Shown: piece by piece, positions 7,026 through 14,195 of the stretch | Layout: the number at the start of each line of letters is the position of its first letter | Numbering within the stretch: the first letter of the stretch is position 1 | Assembly (NCBI GenBank): GCA_030706065.1 | Contig: JAUZPH010000039.1 | Span: forward strand, 1 to 14,302 | Source: Bacillota bacterium | GTDB taxonomy: Bacteria > Bacillota > Clostridia > Clostridiales > Clostridiaceae | Length of the DNA stretch: 14,302 nucleotides | Direction: 5' to 3' | Program-made: the position numbers and the translations under genes | The notes under the pieces: generated by a model | What the model was told of the DNA's origin: nothing | The model's input: the letters and a program-made list of their open reading frames with translations, nothing else | The model's database searches: none

Positions 7026-7137
7026 CTATAGGAGGCTGTGAAAAAAGTCATTCTATAAGTTTCACTACACCGCTTGTGGCGTGCCACAAGCGGCCCGCGA
7101 AAAAGAATGACTATGTTTTTCACATCCTCCTACATAG
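7026..7137. repeat. Palindromic element B
   Basis: The outer arms are inverted repeats. The left arm (7026-7053) starts CTATAGGAGGCTGTGAAAAA. The reverse complement of the right arm (7104-7137) starts CTATGTAGGAGGATGTGAAA; both end in AGTCATTCT. The centre is a perfect 11-bp hairpin, CCGCTTGTGGC (7070-7080) and GCCACAAGCGG (7083-7093), GC-rich against an AT-rich background. No ORF spans it convincingly. It begins 11 nt after the wecB stop and could act as a transcription barrier as well as being a MITE-like repeat. The left arm recurs at 3291-3314. Confidence 0.7.
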
Positions 7138-7149
7138 ATGAACAGAATA

Positions 7150-7326
7150 GACAGCGTAATATAGCTGCGGAAATTTATATCTTAATCTATCGCCAGGGAT
7201 GTAAAATTTCTTCTAAATTAAAACCTAATTTGTTGAAATTTTACATCCGGAAAAATCGGTGAAGATTCGATATTTTCTTCGGTGAAAACTAAAGGTTTAA
7301 ATTTCCGCATCTGTATAAGCGCTGTC
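7150..7326. repeat. Palindromic element C
   Basis: The left arm carries GACAGCG (7150-7156) and TGCGGAAATTTA (7166-7177). The right arm carries their exact complements, TAAATTTCCGCA (7298-7309) and CGCTGTC (7320-7326), with loosely matching DNA between. Inside is a perfect 14-bp hairpin, GGATGTAAAATTTC (7197-7210) and GAAATTTTACATCC (7235-7248), which itself encloses a 6-bp AAATTA/TAATTT stem. The unit is 177 bp and non-coding, and its arms and internal stems are unlike those of elements A and B. It begins 12 bp after element B. Alternatives to a mobile repeat are a structured RNA or a large terminator, since T-rich DNA follows the right arm. Confidence 0.65.
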
Positions 7327-7366
7327 TTTTTCTTTTTACTAAAAAGAGGCAGGGGTCAAGAAAAGA

Positions 7367-7384
7367 TTGTTTAATTTTTAACAA
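7367..7384. promoter_or_regulatory. Probable Rex operator upstream of thlA
   Basis: TTGTTTAATTTTTAACAA agrees with the clostridial Rex consensus TTGTTAA-N4-TTAACAA at 13 of the 14 fixed positions; only the sixth base differs. It ends 7 bp before the -35 box. Rex is a redox-sensing repressor released from DNA by NADH and is known from work in C. acetobutylicum to control thlA and fermentation genes. The site predicts that thiolase expression here rises when the NADH/NAD+ ratio is high. The rex gene is not in the window. Confidence 0.75.
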
Positions 7385-7391
7385 ATTTCTA

Positions 7392-7420
7392 TTGATAAAA
7401 AGACTTTTTATGGGTATAAT
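7392..7420 (+). promoter_or_regulatory. thlA promoter, near-consensus sigma-A type
   Basis: TTGATA (7392-7397) and a perfect TATAAT (7415-7420) are separated by exactly 17 nt. The stretches ATTGATAAAAA and TGGGTATAATTA, and the upstream TTTTTAACAAA, coincide with my recollection of the widely used thl promoter of C. acetobutylicum. The start point should lie near 7427, giving a leader of about 55 nt. Confidence 0.88.
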
Positions 7421-7482
7421 TAGTCTTGTAATAGAAAGCTTTGTAAGAGAAATGATTAGTACATAATGTAGGAGGTATAACT

Positions 7483-8661
7483 ATGAAGGAAGTTGTTATT
7501 GTCAGCGCAGTCAGAACTGCAATAGGCACATATGGTGGAGCATTAAAGGATGTACCGGCTGTAGATCTGGGTGCATTAGTGATTAAAGAAGCTGTAAAGC
7601 AGGCTGGAATCAGTCCTGAAATAGTTAATGAAGTAATAATGGGTAATGTACTTCAGGCAGGTCTCGGACAGAATCCGGCAAGACAGGCAGTGATAAAAGC
7701 AGGGCTTCCGTTTGAAGTTTCCGCAATGACAATAAATAAGGTCTGCGGATCCGGTTTAAGAGCAATAAGTCTGGCTGCACAACTCATAAAAGCCGGCGAC
7801 GCCGATGTAGTTATTGCAGGCGGTATGGAGAATATGTCAAGAGCTCCGTATGTTTTGGATTCTGCCAGATGGGGGCAAAGAATGGGAAATGGAACCATGG
7901 TAGATGTCATGATAAACGACGGACTTTGGGATGCTTTTAACAATTATCATATGGGAATAACTGCAGAAAACATAGCAGAAAGATGGAAACTGTCAAGAGA
8001 AGAGCAGGATGCATTTTCTGCGGAATCACAGGCAAAGGCTGGAAAGGCAATTGCAGAAGGAAGATTCAAGGACGAGATAGTGCCTGTTGTGATTCCTCAG
8101 AGAAAGGGAGACCCGATAGTATTTGATACTGACGAACATGCCAGACCTGGTACAACTGTAGATAAGCTGGCAAAGTTAAAGCCATCCTTCAAGAAAGATG
8201 GTTCTGTAACGGCTGGTAATGCATCCGGATTAAATGACGGAGCAGCAGCAGTAGTTGTTATGAGTGCCGAAAAAGCTGCAGAATTAGGTATAAAACCACT
8301 GGCGAAGATATTATCCTATGGTTCAAGAGGACTTGATCCGGCAATAATGGGCTACGGCCCGGTGGCAGCTACAAAGGCAGCCCTTGATGCATCAGGATTA
8401 AAGGTTGAGGACCTGGATTTGATAGAAGCAAATGAAGCTTTTGCGGCTCAAAGCCTGGCAGTTGCAAAGGATTTGAACTTTGATATGAGCAAGGTAAATG
8501 TCAATGGAGGAGCCATAGCACTTGGACATCCGATAGGAGCTTCCGGTGCGAGAATTTTGGTAACTCTGCTTCACGAGATGGCAAAGAGAGATGCCAAGAG
8601 AGGCCTCGCAACTCTGTGTATTGGCGGAGGGCTTGGAACAGCTCTGGTAGTCGAAAGATAA
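7483..8661 (+). CDS. thlA: Acetyl-CoA acetyltransferase (biosynthetic thiolase)
   Basis: The thiolase condenses two acetyl-CoA into acetoacetyl-CoA, the entry step to butyryl-CoA, butyrate or butanol and related products in the cytoplasm. The 392-aa protein is close to my recollection of C. acetobutylicum ThlA throughout and has the same length. Catalytic residues are the acylated Cys88 in NKVCGSG (86-92), His349 in GGAIALGHPIGASG (341-354) and the deprotonating Cys379 in CIGGGLGT (379-386). GGMENMSRAPY is also conserved. In C. acetobutylicum the two catalytic cysteines form a redox-switch disulfide, and both are present here. AGGAGGT lies 6 nt before the ATG. The gene is monocistronic, with its own promoter, an adjacent Rex-type operator and a strong terminator. 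The other genes of butyryl-CoA formation are not here. Confidence 0.97.
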   Translation: MKEVVIVSAVRTAIGTYGGALKDVPAVDLGALVIKEAVKQAGISPEIVNEVIMGNVLQAGLGQNPARQAVIKAGLPFEVSAMTINKVCGSGLRAISLAAQLIKAGDADVVIAGGMENMSRAPYVLDSARWGQRMGNGTMVDVMINDGLWDAFNNYHMGITAENIAERWKLSREEQDAFSAESQAKAGKAIAEGRFKDEIVPVVIPQRKGDPIVFDTDEHARPGTTVDKLAKLKPSFKKDGSVTAGNASGLNDGAAAVVVMSAEKAAELGIKPLAKILSYGSRGLDPAIMGYGPVAATKAALDASGLKVEDLDLIEANEAFAAQSLAVAKDLNFDMSKVNVNGGAIALGHPIGASGARILVTLLHEMAKRDAKRGLATLCIGGGLGTALVVER

Positions 8662-8707
8662 AATTAGAAATAAAGTTCCGCATCTAGATATTGTGAAGTG
8701 TTTACAG

Positions 8708-8751
8708 AGACTCTGCTGTGGGGATAATTTAATTCCTATGCAGAGTCTTTT
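8708..8751 (+). terminator. Intrinsic terminator after thlA
   Basis: Perfect 9-bp arms, AGACTCTGC (8708-8716) and GCAGAGTCT (8740-8748), with a 23-nt loop and a short T tract (8748-8751). It isolates thlA from the atp operon. Confidence 0.82.
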
Positions 8752-8772
8752 AATATATTGCAAAAATGAAAG

Positions 8773-8820
8773 TTTAAATATGAGGTTTTTGCATACTATA
8801 ATTGTTAACAATGTGTTAAC
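8773..8820 (+). promoter_or_regulatory. Candidate promoter overlapped by a perfect palindrome
   Basis: TTTAAA (8773-8778) and TATAAT (8797-8802) are 18 nt apart. A perfect 12-bp palindrome, ATTGTTAACAAT (8801-8812), starts on the last bases of the -10, and a second GTTAAC follows at 8815-8820. A repressor bound there would cover the start point. The half-sites resemble Rex half-sites, but the spacing is wrong for a standard Rex operator. The transcript could read the 8865 ORF or serve as a distal atp promoter. Confidence 0.4.
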
Positions 8821-8864
8821 TTTTATTGAGTAGTTAAAAATAATGAATATTCCTAAGACTATTT

Positions 8865-9125
8865 ATGCAAATTAAACGCTGCTCGAATTATGTGAGATAT
8901 AGTGCCTCAGATTTGATTATCTCTGCGATTGAGCAAAATGAACACCTGTGTGATATTTGTCGAATATTGAAAGCAAATGAAAAGGATATCAATTATGTTG
9001 ATATATCAACTTGCATAATAGCGAATATTCAGATAAAGGAATGGTTTGGAAACCTATATTGCAAAACATACATAATCAGATGTAATCCAAGCTTCCGTGA
9101 GGTTTACGACAAAAATATCGAATAA
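8865..9125 (+). CDS. Doubtful small ORF, Cys-rich, no recognised family
   Basis: The 86-aa reading frame begins at ATG 8865 and has six cysteines (6, 29, 32, 50, 66, 73), including a CDIC pair at 29-32. No convincing ribosome binding site precedes the ATG, unlike nearly every neighbour. Composition is AT-driven (Ile, Asn, Lys), and no signal peptide or membrane helix is seen. A candidate promoter lies about 60 nt upstream. It may be a real small protein or a chance frame in the 562-base gap between thlA and atpI. The rest of that gap holds the thlA terminator and two promoter-like sites. Confidence 0.25.
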   Translation: MQIKRCSNYVRYSASDLIISAIEQNEHLCDICRILKANEKDINYVDISTCIIANIQIKEWFGNLYCKTYIIRCNPSFREVYDKNIE

Positions 9126-9171
9126 CCGACCAATACATCAAAAAGCAGAACTTTTTACGAATAATTAACCT

Positions 9172-9200
9172 TTTTAAGAAAATCATACAAGATATATAAT
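9172..9200 (+). promoter_or_regulatory. Candidate promoter of the atp operon
   Basis: TTTTAA (9172-9177) and a perfect TATAAT (9195-9200) are 17 nt apart. This is the closest promoter-like site upstream of atpI, placing the transcription start near 9207, 17-29 nt before the possible atpI starts. The -35 is poor. Confidence 0.45.
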
Positions 9201-9223
9201 CATATTATTGCCGATGCTGGAAG

Positions 9224-9601
9224 TTGGTGAAGACAGTGGATAAAAATGTCAGCTTTATGCTGAAACAGACTTTTATCTTTGATTGTTTAATCGGAGTTAT
9301 TGCAGGAGTCAGCCTTGAGTTTTTCGTCAGAGGTTCTGGAGTGTTTATTGTGACAGGTGTTGTAACAGCCTATGCTAATTTCATAATAAACAGTATAATA
9401 GGCCATCTGGCCTTTAACAAACTGAGCGGTTTGTCAGCACTTATATATGTAACTTCATATTTTATAAGAATTATTTTGACAGCGCTTATAGGTTTCGTTA
9501 TTTTTACTTATAATAAGTATGGCACTCTTGAATATATTCTAGGTTATACACTTCATTTTATGAGTTTGGCTATTTACTCTTTCAGAATTAAGAATGAGTA
9601 G
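9224..9601 (+). CDS. atpI: ATP synthase subunit I (AtpI-like membrane protein)
   Basis: This is a small hydrophobic protein of up to 125 aa with four predicted membrane helices (about residues 14-36, 38-60, 70-94 and 100-120). It includes an Arg in the third helix (YFIRIILT, 79-86), as is usual in the ATP-synt_I family. AtpI proteins head atp operons and are thought to help c-ring assembly or ion handling; they are not part of the mature complex. Identification rests on size, topology and position before atpB, because the family is poorly conserved. The start is uncertain: TTG 9224, GTG 9227 (GGA 5 nt upstream) or GTG 9236 (GGTGA 5 nt upstream) are all possible. No ATG is available near the 5' end. 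Confidence 0.75.
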   Translation: MVKTVDKNVSFMLKQTFIFDCLIGVIAGVSLEFFVRGSGVFIVTGVVTAYANFIINSIIGHLAFNKLSGLSALIYVTSYFIRIILTALIGFVIFTYNKYGTLEYILGYTLHFMSLAIYSFRIKNE

Positions 9602-9761
9602 GTTTCAACGATAAGATGAGTATAGGGAAACATTACGAAAACTTAACTTATACATGCGTCAAACACTGAATTTTCAACAGTTTTTGACCATATATAAGTT
9701 TATAGTTGAAGTTGTTTCTCTACAGTACAGCATTTTCTTTGCTGGGAAAGGAAGTGATTCG

Positions 9762-10439
9762 GTGCCGGAAAAAGCATTATTTACAATTAATATCCTTGGC
9801 TTGGAGCTAAAGATCAATTCCAGCATAATTGTGCAGTGGGTCATAATTTTATTACTGGCTCTGGTTTCGTTTTTATTGACTCGAAATTTAAAAAAGCGGC
9901 CGGACAGAAAGCAGAGTGCACTGGAGGTTGTATACACGGCGATAGCAAATCTGGTGCATGAAAATATGGGAGAAGGATATAAAAATTTTGTGCCTTATAT
10001 TGGCACTCTCGCATTATTTATTTTGCTTATGAATGTAAGCCCTCTCATAGGGGTAAAGGCGCCAACTGAAGAGTTAAGTGTGACTGCAGGAATAGCATTG
10101 ATTACTTTTTTTATGGTTCAGGCAAATGCTATAGGAAAGATTGGAGTAGGAAAGTATGTACATGGTTACTTCAATCCGCTGGCATTTATTATGCCTTTGA
10201 ATGTTCTGGAAAGAATAATGCTTCCAATATCTCTTAGTCTTCGTCTTTTCGGTAACATGAGTGCCGGAGCAATAATAATGGGAATAGTCTACGATAAGTT
10301 GACAGCAATCGCCTGGCCTGCAGGTTTAGTAATACCTGTGCCATTTCATTTCTATTTCGATTTCTTCGACGCTGTTCTTCAAATGATTATTTTTGTTATG
10401 TTGACAATGGTCCAAATCAAAATTATAGCAGAACATTAA
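9762..10439 (+). CDS. atpB: ATP synthase Fo subunit a
   Basis: Subunit a forms the ion half-channels beside the c-ring. The conserved helix LPISLSLRLFGNMSAG (154-169) carries the essential Arg161 (equivalent to E. coli Arg210). Several other helices are clear, including 22-40, 78-97 and 106-122. The C-terminal helix, about 201-222, contains FVMLTMVQIKI. The frame is open from ATG 9654, but that codon has no ribosome binding site. GTG 9762 is preceded by AAGGAAGTGA (9748-9757), nine of ten matches to the ideal site, and gives 225 aa, close to clostridial AtpB as I recall it. The 160 nt between atpI and this start are then a non-coding spacer, the longest in the operon. Confidence 0.93.
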   Translation: MPEKALFTINILGLELKINSSIIVQWVIILLLALVSFLLTRNLKKRPDRKQSALEVVYTAIANLVHENMGEGYKNFVPYIGTLALFILLMNVSPLIGVKAPTEELSVTAGIALITFFMVQANAIGKIGVGKYVHGYFNPLAFIMPLNVLERIMLPISLSLRLFGNMSAGAIIMGIVYDKLTAIAWPAGLVIPVPFHFYFDFFDAVLQMIIFVMLTMVQIKIIAEH

Positions 10440-10466
10440 ACATTAATTTAAAGGAGGAATTTTACT

Positions 10467-10691
10467 ATGGGAACAACATTAATAGCAATAGGAGCTGGTT
10501 TGGCAGCACTAGGATGTTTTGGTGGAGGTATAGGTACAGGTATTGCTGCTTCGAAAGCTGTTGAAGGTGTATCAAGACAGCCGGAAGCCAGCGGTAAGAT
10601 ACTGAGTACGTTGGTAGTAGGTGCAGCCTTCTCGGAATTTACAGCAATCCTATGTTTCATTGTTGCCTTTATGTTATACGGAAAGATATGA
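10467..10691 (+). CDS. atpE: ATP synthase Fo subunit c
   Basis: The proteolipid of 74 aa is a two-helix hairpin that forms the rotor ring. Helix 1 is Gly-rich (GCFGGGIGTGIAASKAVEGV, 16-35), the polar loop is RQPE (37-40), and helix 2 holds the ion-binding Glu57 in AAFSEFTAIL (53-62). Na+-binding rings such as that of Ilyobacter tartaricus have a Gln in helix 1 at the position of Thr24 here and a Ser after the Glu, where this protein has Phe58. The Na+ ligand set is therefore missing, and proton coupling is inferred. A strong AAGGAGG lies 9 nt upstream, as expected for a subunit needed in about ten copies. Confidence 0.97.
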   Translation: MGTTLIAIGAGLAALGCFGGGIGTGIAASKAVEGVSRQPEASGKILSTLVVGAAFSEFTAILCFIVAFMLYGKI

Positions 10692-10739
10692 TAAAAGACC
10701 ATCCAAGTTACATAGAGATGGAGAGGAGGCTTGGATAAT

Positions 10740-11225
10740 ATGGAGTTGAGTATAGATTGGGGCAGATTAATACTGACAATCATAAACTTCATGATTCTGT
10801 ATTTTGTATTAAGACATTTTCTGTTCAAGCCAGTAAGCAATCTGATTACAACCAGGCAGAATGAAATTGACAGTGATATAAAAAATGCTGAGGATAATAA
10901 GGTTAAGGCAGAGCAGCTAAGAATAGAAAGTGAAACAAATCTTAGAGATTCAAGAGATAAAGGCAGGTCAATTGTAGAAGATTACAAGAAAAAAGCCGAA
11001 AGCCTTTTCGATGAAATTAAGAGTGATGCAGGTAAAGAGGCTCAGGAAGTTATGGAAAGAGCCAGGAAGGAAGCAGAAAGAGAAAAGGAAATGGCACAGG
11101 CTGAAGTAAAGGAGCAGATAGTTAGTTTGGCAGTGCTGCTCTCATCAAGGGCATTGGAAAAATCCATTGATGAAGAGGAACACAGGAGACTTATTAATGA
11201 CTTTATTGCTAAGGTAGGTATCTAA
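10740..11225 (+). CDS. atpF: ATP synthase Fo subunit b
   Basis: Subunit b is the peripheral stalk linking the membrane sector to F1. One N-terminal membrane helix (about residues 9-29) is followed by a long charged coiled coil (35-140) rich in Glu, Lys, Arg and Ala, and a C-terminal part that contacts delta (LINDFIAKVG). The frame extends to TTG 10731, but that codon is 1 nt from AGGAGG (10724-10729). ATG 10740 has 10-nt spacing and gives 161 aa. atpH begins 2 nt after the stop. Confidence 0.94.
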   Translation: MELSIDWGRLILTIINFMILYFVLRHFLFKPVSNLITTRQNEIDSDIKNAEDNKVKAEQLRIESETNLRDSRDKGRSIVEDYKKKAESLFDEIKSDAGKEAQEVMERARKEAEREKEMAQAEVKEQIVSLAVLLSSRALEKSIDEEEHRRLINDFIAKVGI

Positions 11226-11227
11226 TT

Positions 11228-11770
11228 ATGTATGAATATCTTGATAGAAGATATGCGCTGGCTCTTTACAGAGTTGCGGAGGAAAAAGGAAAAGTAGAAG
11301 AAATAATGGGGCAGCTTAGGGAAGTCGTGGAGTTAATCTACGGAAATGAAGATATGATGAAGCTGCTCAAGCATCCCGAAATAAGCAAGACTAAGAAGAA
11401 AGATACCATTGAGAGAATTTTCAAAGGTAAGGTAGATGAGGGAATTTTAACTTTTCTTTTAATTCTTATAGATAAGGATAGAATACTATATTTAAGAGAA
11501 AAACTTGGCGAGATGGAAAAAATCCATCTTGAGAAGAATAATACCCTCTTGGCTGTAATAAAAACTGTTGTACCTCTTATTGAGGAGGAAAGAAGAAATC
11601 TTTTGGAAAAACTGGAAAAAAGATACAATAAAAAGGTTTTACTGAAGGAAGAATTGGATTCAAGTTTAATTGGAGGAGTTTATGTCAGAGTCGGTGATGA
11701 TGTCATAGACGGCACCGTTAAACTCAGACTGGAAAAAATGAAAGAATTGATGCTAAAGGCAGGGAGGTGA
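11228..11770 (+). CDS. atpH: ATP synthase F1 subunit delta
   Basis: This OSCP-family subunit caps F1 and binds the b stalk. The protein has 180 aa, the typical length. The N-terminal helical domain opens YLDRRYALALYRVAEEKG (4-21). The C-terminal domain has the family signature SLIGGVYVRVGDDVIDGTV (146-164). Only an AAGGTAGG motif inside the end of atpF serves as ribosome binding site, and the gap to atpF is 2 nt, so translational coupling is likely. The atpA ribosome binding site overlaps its stop codon. Confidence 0.95.
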   Translation: MYEYLDRRYALALYRVAEEKGKVEEIMGQLREVVELIYGNEDMMKLLKHPEISKTKKKDTIERIFKGKVDEGILTFLLILIDKDRILYLREKLGEMEKIHLEKNNTLLAVIKTVVPLIEEERRNLLEKLEKRYNKKVLLKEELDSSLIGGVYVRVGDDVIDGTVKLRLEKMKELMLKAGR

Positions 11771-11774
11771 TTAA

Positions 11775-13292
11775 ATGATCATAAAACCGGAGGAAATTAC
11801 CTCAATAATCAAGAGTGAAATAGAGAGATACGAAAATAGAATAGAAACAGTGGATTCCGGTACAATAATTCAGGTTGGTGATGGTATAGCCAGAGTTTAT
11901 GGACTTGATGAATGTATGGAAGGTGAACTGCTGTCATTTTCTAATGGAGTATACGGTATGGCACTGAACCTTGAACAGGATAACGTGGGCTGCGTTCTTC
12001 TCGGAACCGAAGAGGGTATAAAGGAAGGCGACGTTGTAAAGAGAATGGGCAAGGTTGTTGAGGTGCCAGTTGGAGAGGCCTTAATAGGAAGAGTTGTAAA
12101 TGCATTAGGTGCTGCCATAGACGGCAAAGGCCCAATAGTAACTACAGAGACCAGGGCCGTTGAGACACGTGCACCGGGAGTTATAGACAGACAATCAGTT
12201 AGGCAGCCTTTACAGACAGGAATCAAGGCTATAGATTCCATGATTCCAATAGGTAGAGGCCAGAGAGAATTGATCATAGGCGACAGGCAGACGGGAAAAA
12301 CCGCACTAGCCATTGACACGATCATTAATCAAAAGGGTAAAGATGTGATCTGTATTTATGTTGCCATAGGGCAGAAGCAGTCAACGGTTGCCCATATAGT
12401 AAACACATTTACGGAGATGGGTGCTATGGACTACACTATAGTAGTTTCATCCTCAGCCTCAGAAACAGCGCCTCTCCAATTTATTGCTCCATACGCCGGC
12501 TGCAGTATGGGCGAATATTTTATGAGCAAGGGAAAAGATGTCCTTATCATATATGATGATCTGTCAAAGCATGCCGTTGCATACAGGACGATGTCATTAC
12601 TTCTTAGAAGGCCGCCGGGCAGAGAGGCATATCCCGGGGACGTATTCTATATACATTCAAGATTGCTTGAAAGAGCAGCAAAGTTATCCGAAAAGCTCGG
12701 AGGGGGTTCATTAACTGCACTTCCGATAATAGAAACCCTGGCGGGGGATATAACGGCATATGTACCTACAAACGTAATATCTATCACTGACGGACAGATA
12801 TTCCTTGAATCGGAACTCTTCTATTCAGGACAGAGGCCGGCGGTAAATGCCGGAGTATCGGTTTCCAGAGTTGGAGGAAGTGCTCAGATAACAGCCATGA
12901 GAAAGCTTTCCGGTACTTTGAGATTAGAGCTGGCTCAATATAGAGAATTGGCGGCTTTTGCTCAATTTGGTTCCGACCTCGACAGAGAAACAAGAAGAAG
13001 GCTGGAGAAGGGAAAGAGATTGGTAGAAGTTTTAAAGCAGGACCAGTACAGCCCTATGCCAGTTGAAAAAGAGGTAATAATACTGTACGCAGCCATCAAC
13101 GATTTCTTATCAGAGATAAAAGTTGCAAAGGTCAGAAGTTTTGAGAAGAAATTCTTTGAATTTATGGATACTCATCATAGAGGAGTTGCAGGTTCTATTG
13201 CAGAAAACAAGAAATTGACACCGGAAGCTGAAAGTGAATTGAAAGCTGCTTTGGAAGAGTATATAAAAATATTTTTAGCCGAAGAGCAGTAA
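11775..13292 (+). CDS. atpA: ATP synthase F1 subunit alpha
   Basis: Alpha is the regulatory nucleotide-binding subunit of F1 (three alternate with three beta). The protein is full length at 505 aa. The N-terminal beta-barrel covers about 25-90. Walker A is GDRQTGKT (169-176), Walker B VLIIYDD (256-262), and the family signature PAVNAGVSVSRVGGSA spans 355-370 with the arginine finger Arg365. The C-terminal helical domain follows. GGGAGGTGA lies 4 nt before the ATG and overlaps the atpH stop, so the two genes are coupled. No irregularities were seen. Confidence 0.98.
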   Translation: MIIKPEEITSIIKSEIERYENRIETVDSGTIIQVGDGIARVYGLDECMEGELLSFSNGVYGMALNLEQDNVGCVLLGTEEGIKEGDVVKRMGKVVEVPVGEALIGRVVNALGAAIDGKGPIVTTETRAVETRAPGVIDRQSVRQPLQTGIKAIDSMIPIGRGQRELIIGDRQTGKTALAIDTIINQKGKDVICIYVAIGQKQSTVAHIVNTFTEMGAMDYTIVVSSSASETAPLQFIAPYAGCSMGEYFMSKGKDVLIIYDDLSKHAVAYRTMSLLLRRPPGREAYPGDVFYIHSRLLERAAKLSEKLGGGSLTALPIIETLAGDITAYVPTNVISITDGQIFLESELFYSGQRPAVNAGVSVSRVGGSAQITAMRKLSGTLRLELAQYRELAAFAQFGSDLDRETRRRLEKGKRLVEVLKQDQYSPMPVEKEVIILYAAINDFLSEIKVAKVRSFEKKFFEFMDTHHRGVAGSIAENKKLTPEAESELKAALEEYIKIFLAEEQ

Positions 13293-13326
13293 ACAGCAAG
13301 CTACCAATAGTTACAGGAGGTGGAAT

Positions 13327-14178
13327 ATGGCTGGAGCAGGGCTTATAACTCTAAAAAGAAGAATGAAATCTGTTTTAAATACAAGAAAAATAACCAAGGC
13401 TATGGGACTCGTGGCCACCTCTAAGTTGAGAAAGGCTAGATTAGCCCTAACAAAGGCCCAGGATTACAACAGCAAATACTCTGCCATATTCGAGGAGGTA
13501 CTTAATAACTTCGATGAGAAAAGTATTTACACCGCGAATAATGGAAGCAGTAAGAAGCTCTATGTGGTATTTACTTCAGAAAGCGGCCTATGCGGAGGAT
13601 ATAATGTTTCAGTGGTCAGCAAGACCGTTGAATCTGCAGGCAAGGATAAGGAGAATACACGAATACTTGTAGTTGGACAAAAGGGAAGAGGGTATTTTAA
13701 CAGGCTCAGGTATGAAACAATAGCCGAGTATGTTGAAGTCCCGGATATACCGACAGTCAAAGAGGCTGATACAATTGCAAGACATATTTTTTCCATTTTC
13801 AAAAAAGGTGAAGTGGGAGAAGTATATTTGGTATATACCAAATTTGTATCTTCGGTAAAGCAGGATGTGGAAGTGGAAAAACTTCTTCCTGTCAGCAGAG
13901 CCGAGAGTAAAGGGAATAACGAAAATATATCCTTTGAGCCCTCTGTAAGTGAAATTTTCAATTATATAGTTGAAGAGTATATCAAGCAGAAATTATATTC
14001 TAATCTTACAAATGCAAAATCCAGTGAACATGCATCAAGGATGAATGCCATGGATGGAGCTACAAAGAACGCCAATGAATTGCTTGATAAGCTTAATTTG
14101 AAATATAATAGATTAAGACAAAGTTCTATTACCCAGGAAATATCAGAAATCGTGGGTGGAGCTGAGGCTCAGAGATAA
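13327..14178 (+). CDS. atpG: ATP synthase F1 subunit gamma
   Basis: Gamma is the central rotor shaft. The 283-aa protein has the paired terminal helices that form the coiled coil: N-terminal RRMKSVLNTRKITKAMGLVA (11-30), and a C-terminal helix (about 235-280) containing MNAMDGATKNANELLDKL and ending ITQEISEIVGGAEA. The central Rossmann-like domain has the conserved SESGLCGGYN (84-93). AGGAGGTGG lies 3 nt before the ATG. It sits between atpA and atpD as in nearly all bacterial atp operons. Confidence 0.97.
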   Translation: MAGAGLITLKRRMKSVLNTRKITKAMGLVATSKLRKARLALTKAQDYNSKYSAIFEEVLNNFDEKSIYTANNGSSKKLYVVFTSESGLCGGYNVSVVSKTVESAGKDKENTRILVVGQKGRGYFNRLRYETIAEYVEVPDIPTVKEADTIARHIFSIFKKGEVGEVYLVYTKFVSSVKQDVEVEKLLPVSRAESKGNNENISFEPSVSEIFNYIVEEYIKQKLYSNLTNAKSSEHASRMNAMDGATKNANELLDKLNLKYNRLRQSSITQEISEIVGGAEAQR

Positions 14179-14195
14179 GGAGAAGGAGGATAAAT

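Noticed and set aside
6797..7123. Minus-strand ORF of 108 codons running out of element B into wecB
   Set aside because: It is antisense to the well-supported wecB gene. Its apparent start and ribosome binding site come from the arm of the palindrome.
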